Part shown: piece after piece, positions 33,799 to 47,000 of the stretch
Position numbering within the stretch: the first letter of the stretch is position 1
Layout of the letters: every line of letters starts with the position of its first letter
Assembly: GCA_003988855.1 (NCBI GenBank)
Contig: QYAI01000039.1
Location: 1-64,000, forward strand
Reading direction: 5' to 3'
DNA: 64,000 bases
Origin: Arachnopeziza araneosa
Taxonomy: Eukaryota; Ascomycota; Leotiomycetes; Helotiales; Arachnopezizaceae
The notes under the pieces: generated by a model
What the model was told of the DNA's origin: nothing
The model's database searches: none
Seen by the model: the letters and a program-made list of their open reading frames with translations, nothing else
Made by a program: the position numbers and the translations under genes

Positions 33799-34950
33799 AT
33801 GTCGCGTCTCTTGAAATTGTTTGCTCAGCGTTTTCGGTCTCTTAGTATTCCGCCACCTGGCTCGTTCGAGTCTCAAACAGTCATCGTAACTGGAGCTAAC
33901 ACTGGTCTTGGTCTGGAGACTGCTCGTCACATAGTTAACCTTGGGGCATCTAAGGTTATACTTGGAATTCGAACTTACTCGGTTAGTTCGTTTTCATTTT
34001 TTGAAAGTCGACGTCTCCTTGAAACGTTATGGTCCCCAGATTTTGAAATATGAGCTGACATATTGGCAGAAAGGCGTAGCAGCTAAGGATGACATTGAAG
34101 CAAGCAGTGGAAGAACCGGAGTCGTTGAAGTATGGGAGCTCGACTTGGAAAGCTTTTCTAGTGTTAAATCTTTCGCATCAAGAGCTGGAAAACTGGAGAG
34201 ACTCGACACGGCCATCATGAACGCTGGACTTGCAAGTGGTCAATGGAATCTCAGTCCTGAAGGGTGGGAGAGGCAGTTGCAGGTGAACGTTCTCTCAACG
34301 GCATTGTTGAGCTTGCTTCTTACCCCAAAACTTGTTTCAACAAGACGAGATTATTTGAATTCGTGTCCTCATCTGGTGCTTCTAGGAAGCGACGTTCATG
34401 CTGCTGCGAAGTTCAATGAGCGAAACAGTGATAACATTATGGCGACCCTGAATGACAAGAAGGTTTGGGAGAAAACATCTTCGGATCTGGTTGAGAGATA
34501 TGGAGTCAGCAAGTTGTTGGATCTCTATATCGCAGAAGAGCTTGCTGCTTTGACCCCAAGGATCAATGGAAAGCCAGCCATCATCGTCGATGTTGTAGCT
34601 CCTGGCTTTTGTAAGTCTGAGCTTCTCAGTCGGGAGCCAGGCGCTCCTTGGGTTTTGGTAGTAATTCAGTTTTTGACTGCGCGAACCCTTCCGGAGGGTA
34701 GCAAGACGATCGTGGATGCTGCCGTGCGAAACATCGATGCACATGGAAAGTATCTCGACCACCAGAAGATTGTGCGGTATGTGGAATGCTCTGCCGCGGC
34801 TCCGGACTCGTGCTGATATGAACTAGACCTGCATATTTAGTGACCTCTGATGAAGGTGTGAGATTGCGCAAGAAGGTTTGGGCTGAGATTGTCAAAATTC
34901 TTACAATGGTTGAACCACGAGTTGGAACCATCACTGAAGGCGACATGTAA
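33799..34950 (+). CDS. Short-chain dehydrogenase (retinol dehydrogenase-like)
   Basis: An NAD(P)-dependent SDR. Exons are 33799-33981, 34070-34776 and 34827-34950, giving 337 aa. Introns are GTTAGT…GCAG (88 nt) and GTATGT…CTAG (50 nt). It shows TGANTGLGLETARH (31-44), a MNAGL block, and YGVSK as the catalytic Tyr/Lys pair, followed by VDVVAPGFCKSEL. The last exon, missed by simple frame reading, supplies RPAYLVTSDEG and the C terminus ending in EGDM. This arrangement resembles fungal retinol-dehydrogenase-like or WW-domain-oxidoreductase-like SDRs, many of which sit in secondary metabolite clusters. Substrate unknown. Confidence 0.9.
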
Positions 34951-37366
34951 TCCCAAGTACCAGGAAACCAGTTATGCGATCCTGTGAGAGTGTCTCAGAG
35001 CTGAGAGTATCAAGTCACGTGAAAAATAGCAATCTGCTTCCTCGAGGTCATGATTGAGGGTGGTACTCTGCAAGTCGTGATATTCGCTAAGTTCACCAAG
35101 TCCAGATGTCGGCTACAGCATGATAATTGCACTTCTGTTTCTTGGATGCCGTGTCAAGGAGCATCATGGTAGTGACGAATCGATCAGCGCTGCTTGTAAT
35201 TCGTGCTAACTGATATCCGCCCGGCTCAGCGGGGAGTGGTGTGGCTTAACACGGCTTGGATTCTCAGAGCACAACATCGGCAGTGTATCACACCATTGGC
35301 TCAATAAACGGTCTCGGGGACCAAATGCCCACCAACGGTGTTAGCTCAATACCGAGAGCTGGCAAGCGGAGATGATGGTCATCCATCTCGCATGATCCAA
35401 TTGGGCGAAACAAAGGCCATGCTCTCTAGTCTGCAGGATCTGATATACCAGGCTTGGTGCCGAAACGGTTATCGCTATTTCAAATGATTTGAGTTGAGAG
35501 AACCGCTTCTTCTACTTCTAGAAAATTGGATCGGCACTGCAAGGCACCAAATGGCATGACTCGGTCGGAGACAATCCGGAATCCCTTTTCCGAAAACTGC
35601 ACCACCCCTTACTTTCGGCCAGAGATTCTGACCAAGGCAAACGTGAGGCGAATTATCGAACCATTCCATCGGGACGATACCAGATCTAGCTTATCAAACC
35701 TCTCCAGCTGACACACACGCAAGGATGCAATGCAGCGGGAATCTAGGAGACAATCTGATGTCGATCTCTTCCTTATCCGGTATATCCAACTCATGAACTT
35801 CAGTCGGACTAGGGTCGAGGCCGCTGAGAGGGCAGATGTATGCGTGCGCTTGAGGATGCTGAGTCTTTGGCCAACAGGCTTCGAGTAACCACGCTTGCTG
35901 GACGTTGGAAAGTTCGTTCTGGACTCTATGCAGGCTTAGTTCCGAGTCATTTTCCCTCCAAAACCAGGTGCAGATGATTCGGCTCTCGTCGCTTTCCAGT
36001 CCTCATTTTCTGGCAAAAGTGGACTAAATCCGGGCTGCAGTTCCTCAGGTTCTCCCTTGGTGCTAAGATAGTTGGAAGTGACCAAGGACATCCCTTCTCT
36101 CCGCTCTTGATGCCTTCTCCAAACTCGCACTTCAAAATAAAGATATGCAAGGACCTCACGGTGGGGTAGTACAAACCCCATGGAACTAGGGTGCCGATTC
36201 TCAGCATTTCAGGGGTCGCTTTCGATCTCACAACTTTTGCTGATCGCTTCGTCAAGTGGCTTTATTGGCTGTTTCAAGGCAAGAGAACAGCCTCCGCGTG
36301 TCTGTCGTTTTTCTTGTACAGCCAAACGAGACGACAGCCATCATGCCGGTCCGGGGTCAAGAAAGTTTTACCATAGCGATGCGTTCACTGACATCAATTG
36401 GATGGCGTAAGATAAGGTGGTCCATGGCTCCGGGATCACGTACCAAAATAAAATGATGGCGTTGCTTCTTGTCAGCCACTCAAACTCAAATTGAAGTAGC
36501 CTGCCAGATGTCTGGTCAAGTGTGAGATCTAGAAGTTGTCAGAGGGGCGAGCCAAAGATCTCTGAGTTGTTATCGTGGCTGAACCTGATGCAGTACTTCC
36601 CTCTCCGCGCCTCATTGCTATGCCATCTATCTCTAGTATTGCTTATTTGCTGGCTGGGCCGCGATTGATGGACTTGCTCTGCTGCTAGGCTACCTTGGTC
36701 GCCGACTTCCTCGCAGGATTTCAGACCAGAAGAAAGCATGTGGATATCGAGGTTAGTAATCTGAACTCAGCTCACAACTGCGGTGCATCTGACGATTCTG
36801 ATTGGAAACTAAAATCGGTATCCGATCTTGCCGGAAATAATGTTGGGGTAAGTCTTTTGCGGCCTATTCTCCAAGATCTGAATTCGACCGAGTTTGCATT
36901 TCGGTGCTACAGACATACCTGCTACCATCTGCTTTAGAGCAGGAAGCCTGAAATGAACTGATGCGCCTCAATGCAGATCATATTATTACTTGTTCTTGCT
37001 AACAATTCTGTCAGATTCCGAAGGACTTTCTTACCTATCTGGATCACTGCAAAGTGAACAGCCTAGTCCAAGTGGCTATTGTTTCGAAATACTTGCCCTC
37101 AAAACATCAAGATCTCTGGGAAAATAATTGACCCCTTGAATTACAATCTGGAAGCTACTCCGCCTCCCTAGTCTGGCAGCTGGTTGTGACCAAGGCGACA
37201 GATCTTGTTACGAATTGGTCATGGGCTGCTTTCCTTCAGCTTGAGAGAGAATTACCTGAGTTGCAACTTACTAGAGTTGATTTAACTCAAGCAGCTCTTT
37301 CTAAAAGCAAGAGCCTGCCTCCCATCTAATCAGTCCTTCAAAATCTTCCTTGGCAAGTCATTCGCA
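34951..37366. other. Long gene-free stretch, possibly decayed coding DNA
   Basis: No supported gene in 2.4 kb. Some stretches read like broken coding sequence. For example 37180-37329 gives a natural-looking peptide containing WAAFLQLERELPELQ that runs into a stop, and 36690-36935 has an 80-codon open frame. I could not connect them or assign a family. TCACGTGA occurs at 35015-35022. Described as intergenic with possible relics. Confidence 0.35.
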
Positions 37367-38141
37367 ATGCCACCTCCTCCTTCAATATCAGTTGCGCCAC
37401 GATACAGATGCAAATATCATTCGTGCCAAACAACATGCGCCCGCCGGGCTGATATGAAGAGACATGAAGTTCAACGACATCAATCATCTAAAGTTTTCTG
37501 TCCACAGCCCGAGTGCAAGTTCCGAGGAACCACTCGACCGGCAGTGATTCGAAGACATTTTGAGCTCAGGCACCCGAGGCTTTCTTTCAAAGGTATTTTG
37601 CTTCTTGGAACCAAATGATTCAGCGATGATTGACATACTCCTAGAGATTGAACAGTTTCTCGTGGATAAGTTTGGTGGTGACGATAAAAACACCGGTCAA
37701 AAAGTCGATCCCAACGACTTTCCTCCACCTCCTGTGGCCGAACACTGGAGGCGGTCAAGCCAAGACAGCTCAACTTCAGATTCTCTCATCTCCGTTGCTA
37801 GCTACGAGAGCTCAGAATATACCACCATTCATTTTCCTCAGATGATCAATTCGCCCAATTCAACCAGGATCTTGAGCAGTCTTGATTCAGAGCATCCCTA
37901 CCAGACCACTTCTTCCTCCTACCAAAAGCTTTCCGGGGCTGAAACAACGCCCTACAGTGCGCCGCAACAACCTTTCACGAATTATATGTACGATCCAACG
38001 GTCTGCTTCGGCCCTTCTCCCCCCCAATTTAGTGATCCATCAGCGCACAATTTCCTCACCTTCGTGGAAGGACTTTGGCGGACCGTGCCGCCTTACCAAC
38101 AACATCCACTTATGGAATACACTCAGAGATTTGTGAATTAG
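37367..38141 (+). CDS. Small two-finger C2H2 zinc-finger protein (copy 1)
   Basis: A putative nucleic-acid-binding protein of 240 aa. Exons are 37367-37592 and 37645-38141; the 52-nt intron is GTATTT…CTAG in phase 1. Two adjacent C2H2 fingers fill the N terminus: CKYHSC…HEVQRH and CPQPEC…HFELRH. The remainder is Ser/Thr/Pro/Gln-rich and disordered, with an acidic GGDDKN stretch, as in transcription factors. It is one of four small C2H2 genes scattered over 37-52 kb. This copy lacks the short middle exon that the other three have. Target unknown. Confidence 0.8.
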
Positions 38142-40340
38142 AGAAATGATAAAAGAGAAGGTGCATTTGAGAGAGGAATGGTCATCTGGGTCTGGGCGTT
38201 GGCATTTCCTCGTTCATCATTTGAGTGTCCAGTGAGCATAATTGTCAACCATTTTATACGATTGAATTAGAACAAAGATATAGATATCCACTGTTCGATG
38301 TTGTTCAACATTCTCTGCAGTTACTCTTCTGTCATACAACGTACATGCAGTGGTAGGATGGCCGGTGCCTTTTCGAACCTTGCTTCACTTGCAAGTAATG
38401 AGGGAAATAGCACGTCATTCCACTTATTCTTAGTCTCTTACAATCAATGGCGTATTTGGCTACTGTCCGAAGTTTTGCGGCATTTAAGCTCCGGAGTTTC
38501 TCTGAATAACAGTCTCTGTGTGTATCTCTTTCTCTCAGAAACAGAGTCTGATCACATGACAGTATTCGATCCTACTTTTCTTTCTCCGATAAAGATTGGA
38601 TCATGTTGTGTAATCTAGGATTGAAAAAGAAATCCCGAAGTACTTATAAAGACAAGTCTTCTTTCTCCCGACGTACAAGGAAGATGTTGATGTCACGTGG
38701 CACAAACAAACTTGTCGGTACCTATTGGTGCGCCACTATCCCTGAACACACACGATATCTCTGGCATTCGTGACGGGTCACACACATCAAGGATAAAGCC
38801 TACAAAAACTTCAACAGACGCACAATACAACACTGTTCCTTGTTCCTGCGTGTTTGGCAGCTGCTCCCAGAGACAAGAACGCCCTTACAGATCCCAAATG
38901 AGACGAACAGTTCTCGATATCTGCTCTCACAAGTGGCAGACTAACTTATTTTTGTGTCCAAAACATCTCTGGTTAGAAGTTGCTTATGCTATCGGTACAC
39001 AAACTTGTTTTCTGAATCGTTACGCTGCTGAGTGTTGCCTTGTTGAGCACCACGGAGACGGCAACCTTCAATTTGGAGAAATCGTGGGGTGATGCTGCTC
39101 TAAACCTGCATCGGAGGGTCGAAAAACGCTTCTCTCACATATTCCTCACCGGTCTTCGATCACGGTAAAGCAGCATGGAAAGGCCTTTTCTGCGGCCTCG
39201 CGGGAAGCGGTGACCGGCGCATGATCATACACAGGCTTTGGGCTACACTAAAACGGCATGAAAAGGAGCCCGTTGAGGCCGGAGGCCGCATGCTTTCAAC
39301 ATGATTGTTGCCGAATACGTCAACATCGCAGCACCCGGCCTGGATTGAGAAAAGGTGCATGCAATGCATTAAGGTGAGTACGAGGTGCCCAACAAGATAG
39401 GATCCACAATAATCAGACTAAAACTTTATCAGCGGAACGCTTCAAACGAGAGAAACGCCTCTACATCCTTCCTTAAGCCACACAGCTCTTTTCAGCCCAG
39501 AGCCATCGCTCCCTACTTTGACACACACCACTGTCATCCCGTTTGGGCAAACCTTACTTTGCGAAAAGGTTGTTTCAGGTACGGTGGTCGGTAACAGGCT
39601 CTCCTGTGTGTCCCTATTTTCGATTCTATGGATTCTATGGCGATTTTTAGTTCAAGAGACGACCCAGTTCTCCCCATCTGCCATTGTGGCCCCTGAAGTG
39701 TGCTTGCCGAGCTTCGCTTGGCAGTTTGTTACAAGGACACTCTAATTATTCTTTTTCCACAAATCCCAAAGTGTAGCTGGGAGTGCTGAAGTTGTTTGTG
39801 CCTCCTTGACCGCTGTTTCGTTACAAAGCATATTCGTTATGGTGGGTGCGGCTCAAGTCCTTGTTCCATTGCGTCAGAAAAGTCTGATCAATGCCCAACC
39901 TTTTGTTTTTTCTACTCGGTGATCCAAAGAAGCCTATCTATCCGGCCAGCCTTTGACTTAATACTCTTGGTTAATGCCACAGACAATTACCATGAGCACG
40001 GTCCTCGATCTCCAGGACCATGAGAGTACCCTATTCGCAAGGCAATTCGAGGCGAACAGTCTAGATATCATTCTCATTTCCACACTGTTTCTGATTGAGT
40101 AGTGCAGTACGTGTTAGGCTCCTGAGTGAGCTCATAGTGGTGAAGAACGAAGAATATCGGGGAATATCCTAGCATTACGTCCGTCACAAGCTCCGTTAGT
40201 CAATGTTCACTTCAAGTCTTCGGGCCTAACGGCGACCCAACTAGTGTCCAAAATGATGTAAAGAATGAAAGAGAAGTATCCCTATATATTGAGGATGTCG
40301 AACAATTGCTTTTGTAGCATTGTGAGGCTGGACAATAAAC
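38142..40340. other. Gene-poor spacer
   Basis: Nothing with domain support. An open frame at 38697-39092 lacks an ATG start and is not accepted. TCACGTG occurs at 38693-38699. A TATA-like tatatattgagg near 40284 may serve the next C2H2 gene. Confidence 0.4.
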
Positions 40341-41006
40341 ATGGTTAGTTTAGAGGTCACGTGTGACGAGTTTTGTTGCCCTGAGGCGAACTGCAAGCGG
40401 TCCTTCCCCACTCAACAAAGCTTACTCGACCATAAAAATGAAGTGCATGGTGCAGAGAACGCCACTGCTACTTCAATCCACGATGAAGCAGGTACGCTGT
40501 ACTATCGTTACCAGATATTCGCTGATCCCAAACTGATCCCGCTCTGGCAGATTCTGAAGACGAAGAACAGGACGTCAAGCCGGCAAAGGAAGAGATTTCC
40601 AACTTCGATTATGATTCTAGCAGTGAAGATGGTGTGTTCTTAGCCTGATTTCTAACCTATTTGCACATCAGCAAAAGTTCTGCAAGACGCTGACCACGAG
40701 AAAGATGACTTGAACCCGGGACTAGCTGATAATTTAGAAGGCGACGGCTCCTCGTTGGATGATATCTCTCCATGGTTTTCTGCCTTATCATTAGAAGCAT
40801 CTTCTCCGGCAAACTACACGAATGCAACTGAATACGAAGTTCAAAATCCAAGAGAATACGAGTATATTTCTGCCAACAACAGACCTAGAACATTCAGCTA
40901 TGACAGCTGCCTCTCCTCTGCCTTGGAGTCTATGGATAGCGAATTCTTGTCGACAGGAGAGAATGACGGAGAGACCGACCACTTCACTTTCAATCGAGAT
41001 GGATAG
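40341..41006 (+). CDS. Small C2H2 zinc-finger protein (copy 2)
   Basis: A putative zinc-finger protein of 188 aa. Exons are 40341-40491, 40551-40631 and 40672-41006, with GTACGC…GCAG and GTGTGT…TCAG introns, both in phase 1. A single C2H2 finger opens the protein (FCCPEANCKRSF…HKNEVH). The short middle exon is strongly acidic (DSEDEEQDVKPAKEE), and the tail is acidic, Ser-rich and disordered. The plan of finger exon, 81-nt middle exon and tail exon with phase-1 introns matches copies 3 and 4. A 125-codon frame just downstream (41031-41408) might belong to the same transcript through an unseen splice. Confidence 0.68.
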
Positions 41007-44000
41007 GTCATCGATTTCTTTTCTCCAAAAATGCAACAATTCGATTATTTGGGATGGGCTTTCTCGGCCTTCAGAATTCAGACTGAGCAATCACGATGGG
41101 ACGGACTCTTTCCTGGCGATTATTGGAGTTATGCTTGCTTTGGCAGACTGTATTCTAAAGCTGGGGATAATATTTGGGACGTTTCGGCTACGACGATAAC
41201 CTTCAATGAACAAAATCACATCTCTACAATCTTCGAACACATGGTTGGACTCTGTGTTGCATATCTCCAATACATGACAAGAGTCTATCTTCCTGAATCG
41301 ATGAACAGCTTCTGCTATTCTCCCTTGAGTTTCAATGGAATGTTCTCTTTCGATGAAGTTGTCCGATCTGCTGCAAGAATTTCAGATCCCATTGGAGTAT
41401 TCTCTTAGGATCGAGTCGGGAATTTTCCACCCTCTTCTCACTTCCTACTCTCGTTGATTCTGCCAATCTGGTCAAATATTATCGAACAGTATTCCTATCT
41501 CTGAGTGGAAACGTTCTTCAGAGGCCAAAACCATTCTTGTTTACTTCACTCAATCCACGTCATTTGCAGATGCATGAGTACATATCCTCTTAAATTATTC
41601 CCACTCTATTCGTCCCCCTTTATTCTACATTGTTCGTGGCTTTCTTGATCCAAATTTTACCCTACTCGAAATTTCTTCGCAAAAGGCCCGTTCCAACCTA
41701 ACTTCTGGCAGCCATGGCCCACAGGGCTGAGATATGACCTTTCCAGTACCAACAGATCGTTTTTCTTCAGTGATTCGGTCTCCGTTTGGTCCAGACTGTC
41801 GGTACTGGTAATCTCCACTGACACATCATTTGGCCAGCCTTATGAAAATCTAAGAAGCGGTGTCTCTGAATCAGTACTCAGGCAGGCAAAACTATCTAGA
41901 TGAGCGGTGAGCGATTCATTCTTGAAATCTCGATTGGTGTTCTGGAAAGGGGCTTAAAGCGAGATTTGGCGGTCGGCGAATACGATAAAAACCTGCCTAA
42001 ACAGTTCACCGAAACAAGCCATGTTCCAACACACATGAACGAGATGCCACATATAGTTTTGTGTGCAGCTTCTGATACTCAAGGAGGAGCATTCATTTAC
42101 CAAATGGCGAACTTGAGCAAATAAAGAATTATTAAGCGAGAATCAGCGGAAGTCCCTCTGAACGAGGAGGCGAAGAACCGAGCGGAGGTAGCATTGCAAT
42201 TTATCACCTCAATTGCTTGTTTTCCTCCCCCCACGCTGCAAGCTTGGTAAGCATCCTTGACTTCCGCGACTGGTCGCGGATTATATAGATTCCCTTGTAC
42301 CACACGTCACAATCCGTCTCATCACAAACTGCAAGTAAAGATTCATCTTCCGACAACGTTTCTTTAAAGAAGTTCTAATTATTTGGCTTTTAATTTTGAT
42401 TCATAGGTACATATGATTCTCTTCTATCGCAATATCTAGTCTGAAGCATTCTACGTTCCCGTGTGACGTTGTTGGTCGTCTGGCATTTGGTCAAATATCC
42501 TCAATCGCCGAGCCTCAAGGAATCTCTGCGCGCGTCATACATTAAGTGAGGGGTGTTCCCTCTTCCAGATCAGCCAAACTATCTTACGTCCGTAATGATA
42601 TGCTGGACCTTGTGAAGGGAGCTTTTATCCTAGGCTCCGCCGAAGATCGCCTTCGGACCCTAAGCCCTGGCGCTGATTCCCAGAAAAGAGCATGGCCGGC
42701 CATTTGGAGAAGCGTTAAGCGCCGAGGTGTCACAAACTTGCCGTGATTATTACCGTTCCCCCTCTGTGGCTTGGGTCAGAGGTCGGGGTCGAATGCTTGA
42801 AGGAATAAGGTCTCGCGACTTCGAGCTCTGTCGAAGAATGAAGCTCGCCGTATCACATTGGTCTCTCTATCTTCAGCGAACCAACCAACCAACCAACCAC
42901 CCAACCAACCGGCCATCCAACGGACCTTTCTCTAATCCTACAGTGTCGTGAATATAAACGGCAAGGCCGACCGTAAGGCTGACACATGGGGTCTACAACT
43001 ATTTTAAGGCTTGGCTGGCCGCTTCGGGTCTCCTTACCCCACCATATAGCCTGATGTAAAGAATATTGCGTCAGTGAAACGCCGAACTGTGAAATGAAGC
43101 GAGAAGCCTGGAGGAAGACATGCGATGCTCGACATTTGGGATCGTGTTGGTTGAGAACTGGGCTGAAGTGCTTCACCACCAACCATTTTCGTTCGTCTGG
43201 TTCCTCTGATGCGAAGCTCGTTTCATTGGCTTCCAGGTCGCATACTGGCCCCCCTCTAAGATTCAGCGCGAAACTTGTAAATTTACGGTGCGCAACCGAG
43301 GAGTCGTACAGAAATAGAAAATGGTCACAGGGCAGACTACGATCTGTATCTACCTAATTGCAAGACACGGTGGAACAAACTAGTTTAGTTTGTCTTACTA
43401 TTGATGCGACTAGCCTTGGAGGCTTTAGAGTGGATGCTTTCATGTTCACGAGCCGGTTTAGTCTCCGCACTAACGAGAATCTCCTCCAGAGTGACAGGAC
43501 CGATGCAGCCTCCTTCGTCCATTGCGATGCCTCCCTTGGAATCCGCCCTGAAACCCCTCGTCAAAATTTGGCTATAAGCGAAGATTGTAGCGACGAAGTG
43601 GACGTTGATAGATACATTGGCTTTTCCCCTATTCCGGCAGCATTCAGTATGGTAGCACAAAGGGAAGCGAAACGCTCCACGGGACTCATTCGATAGTATC
43701 GGCTTCCTCCAGGCCTCCTCTTGACGGTCCAGATCTGTAATTCAGCTCGGAGGAGCAGTTCCAGCGTTCTAGAGATGCCTAGAATGGAAATTGCTTGCAC
43801 GAGACCCTGATCCGGCCGGGTTGACCACAACTATTGCCACCACACAAGGCTTCGGCTCCATCAAGGCACTTTTTTAATTAGACCCCAGGATGATGGAAAT
43901 GGCGTGTGCCTCCCCTTGCATGATCCTTCAGCTCGCTCGAAATGAGACACAGCTCCCAGGAACAAGTTGCGAGACTGGTGTTCTAACTCCCTGCTCGAAT

Positions 44001-47000
44001 GAAGCGGCATTTCTTCCGTGATTGAAGCAGAAAAAAGGTGTGCATCAACAAGAACAGAGAAGGTAGCAAGGAATGGGGATCGCGATGCTCGAAGAGCTAA
44101 AGAGCCGGCTCCTTGGTAAAGGTTAAACCTCGTGGGACCAATGATTCAGCAAATCTGTTCTGCCTAACGGGCACTAAAGAATCTAGTGAATACAAGCCAG
44201 TCGTAACAGCGTGCACAGGCATGGGGTTTGCCCTTGGGGTTTTGGTGTGGCTTGGACAGAACCGCTACTGGTCTGGGCTGTCTCCTCGTCGGCCCTGATA
44301 CCGAATGACGTTCCCGCCACCAAAACCAAAGACCAATCCTGTCAGTTGTTTGGAATATAGCCAGACATTCGTACATGTCAAGTCTCTTCACTCTCTCACA
44401 CACACTCTCTCTCTTTCTGATCTTTGCAGCGATGGATACACTCTTTCGGGCCATATTGCGCAGACAAAACGCAGAAAGTCACGCCTGACCCCTGACGGAA
44501 TAAGATTGAAAGACCCCCTCGAGGGCTCTCTCTTAGCTGGCGGCGTTTGTTTTGCAGGATGCCTTGAAGAAAATCTTGCGAATCCTTTGCATCCCATAAC
44601 ACCGATAGGAGAAGGCCACAGACTTCCAATCCCTTGCCAAAACTTTAGTGGAAAGGCTCCCTCGCTGACACATCCGAGTCTTGCATCCATCAAACTCATA
44701 TCTTCATCTTTCAAGCTAGGATTCATCCTCAGCAATCATCGTTCACTCGACATACCTCGGTTTCCTGCTGCTACCGCTCTGGACCGGAAGACTTGCGACC
44801 GTGAAGCTATTATCATGACCACAGTGAAGTTACCAAGAACAGCACTCCATAGTCACCCTCATCTACTCTTCACCTCTCAGACGGCCAATCACCTCCTCGC
44901 TGCCCCTCCTCTGTCTTTTTTTATATGGGCAGATTGTCCTAACGTCTATAGAGGCCCTCGTCACAGGCATCGTATCCGACCTCTTCTCTGTGGAAACCTC
45001 TCCCATATCTCCAGTACAAGTGTCCTCGATAGTCCCTATCCCAATTCGCCGTCCCCCAAGCCGATTCCCCATCTGCGAAGCTCGAACCACTCAGGTTTAC
45101 CTGTATACACTCCTTGATCCCATGCAACCATTACTATGTCCTATCACCGCCACGTTGGCGACGGCTGGGGATGTTGGATGGCTACGCACAAGCAAAGCAC
45201 GAGTCGTAGTTCCTTCTTAAACCTTCTGCCTTATCTAGGTCTGCGAGCCATTCACTCAATCTTGAACAGCAACACCATCGATCTCGCCATTCGTCTGGTC
45301 AGAAGAATTGCAATCTGGTCTGCCACCATAGCATTCAAGACCTCTCCTGATGCTATACTACTGGCCGAGGTTGTCATTAAGTTCCATGCCATCTCGACAT
45401 TGGTATTATCTCCATCCCTCCTTGATACCTAGGTAGTCTCTCTCAAGTCACTGCTCCTCTCTTGATCTTCCGTCAAGGCACTGCTTCATTTGACTACGGT
45501 CTAGGAACTTGAGGAGAAGATTAGAGAGTGCCAAGGCATAGCTCAGTCCCTACATTGGTTACAAGATCAGATGGAAGCGTGCAGAAAGAGAGTCGGAGCC
45601 TGCGGATCTTGAAAGCCCCGTGATAATCTTCATCGAGTGCCCACTCTTGTCAGTTACGCAACCCAACGGAAAGCCTCAACACGGTAGGAGCTGAAAACAC
45701 TACGAGGTCTTGTGAAAGATCTTTCTCGATACCTTCGCTTTACAATTCAAGTGTGCTAGACGTCGTTGATATTCAGAGCTTGACTGATTAGACTCGGACG
45801 GTATCGATAATCTCCAACACTCCTCTTAGTTCCTATTGATGCGCAACTGTCTACGACTCCTTTTCAAAATGATAATCGCTATAGAGGATGCCTCTTGAGG
45901 TTTGCAAGTCATACTTGCGCATCGTGGTTAGCTTTTGTCTGTAGAAATATACTCATGCGTCGCGCGAGTGACAAAATATTCTTCTGCGGCTCTTGCCTCT
46001 TGAACCATGACATCTCTTTCGTGAATTGAGAGGTCATATAATTGCTAATGGGATTTCTTTAACCTCACTGTCGGCACGCAATCGAAGATAGACTACAAGA
46101 GAGTTGACGCGGACAAGAGCTCGACAAGCCGAAAAACTTCTTCAGCATAAGCGAAGCCTATGTGTGCCTCAACGCTTTTACCCAACGATCCGTCTAGACT
46201 TCACCGTTTTTGACTGTCACTTGATTTCTGCCACGCATTAATGCTGAGAGTGATATTGAATCCTTCGAACAGGCGAGAAGCAGCCACCACCCGAGCGATT
46301 GTTCGCATCTCTCAGGTGCTCTCCCCCTTTCTCTTACAGCAACATGCAGCTCTGGGCAGCCAGATACCGGAATCCACTCCTTTCCATCCGCACTCACCGA
46401 ATAGCAAGCCACCTGATAGCCAGTGACTCACGGTTGCTGCTCTTGGAACTCCACCGTGTGCTGCTTTTCACCTCGCTGTGCTTCAAGCTTCCTCTGCTCT
46501 CGGCGGACTAGCGTCAACAGCACGCTGTCGAGACCCCTGCGCGCCAATGCTATCAGCAGCACATCCGCTCCGGGGAGTAACGATCCAATTCGGCCCAGCT
46601 TGCTTTTAGGGGCGTGTTTGCTGCACCGGAGTTATCTCCCTTGGACGTGGCCAGACGAAGGTCAACGTCCTTTCAGCGCTCTGCGTTCAATATTTCAGTC
46701 ATATATCTGAAACAGAGTGTCGGGCCACCTCACACAAACTAGGAAGCATGGGCGTACCACCCTGTGGACGCAGTTCGACGAGCGTGGGGTTTGGATTCGT
46801 GACGACATTCCGGGAGAATACAGCGAGCTGGAAGCTCTTCTGAAACTAGAAACGCACCGCCGCCGTCGTCCCATCCGGAAGATAATTAGGAGAGATTAGG
46901 GAGAGCAGGCTAGGAAAATCCCCGTTTCCTACCATGGGGCAGCTAGGTTCCCAAACCCATGGGATCGTGAAGTTCCCAAACCCGCCCCGTAGGTAGGATT

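Noticed and set aside
34951..37366. Decayed polyketide synthase
   Set aside because: One peptide vaguely recalls linker sequence of fungal PKSs, but no KS, AT, DH or KR motif could be found, so the claim is not supported.
38697..39092. 131-codon open frame on the plus strand
   Set aside because: It begins with GTG, has no in-frame ATG at a sensible place and no domain. It is probably chance.
44305..45117. 270-codon open frame
   Set aside because: Its composition (Ser, Pro, His, Leu from CT-rich DNA) and the lack of any motif suggest noncoding pyrimidine-rich sequence.
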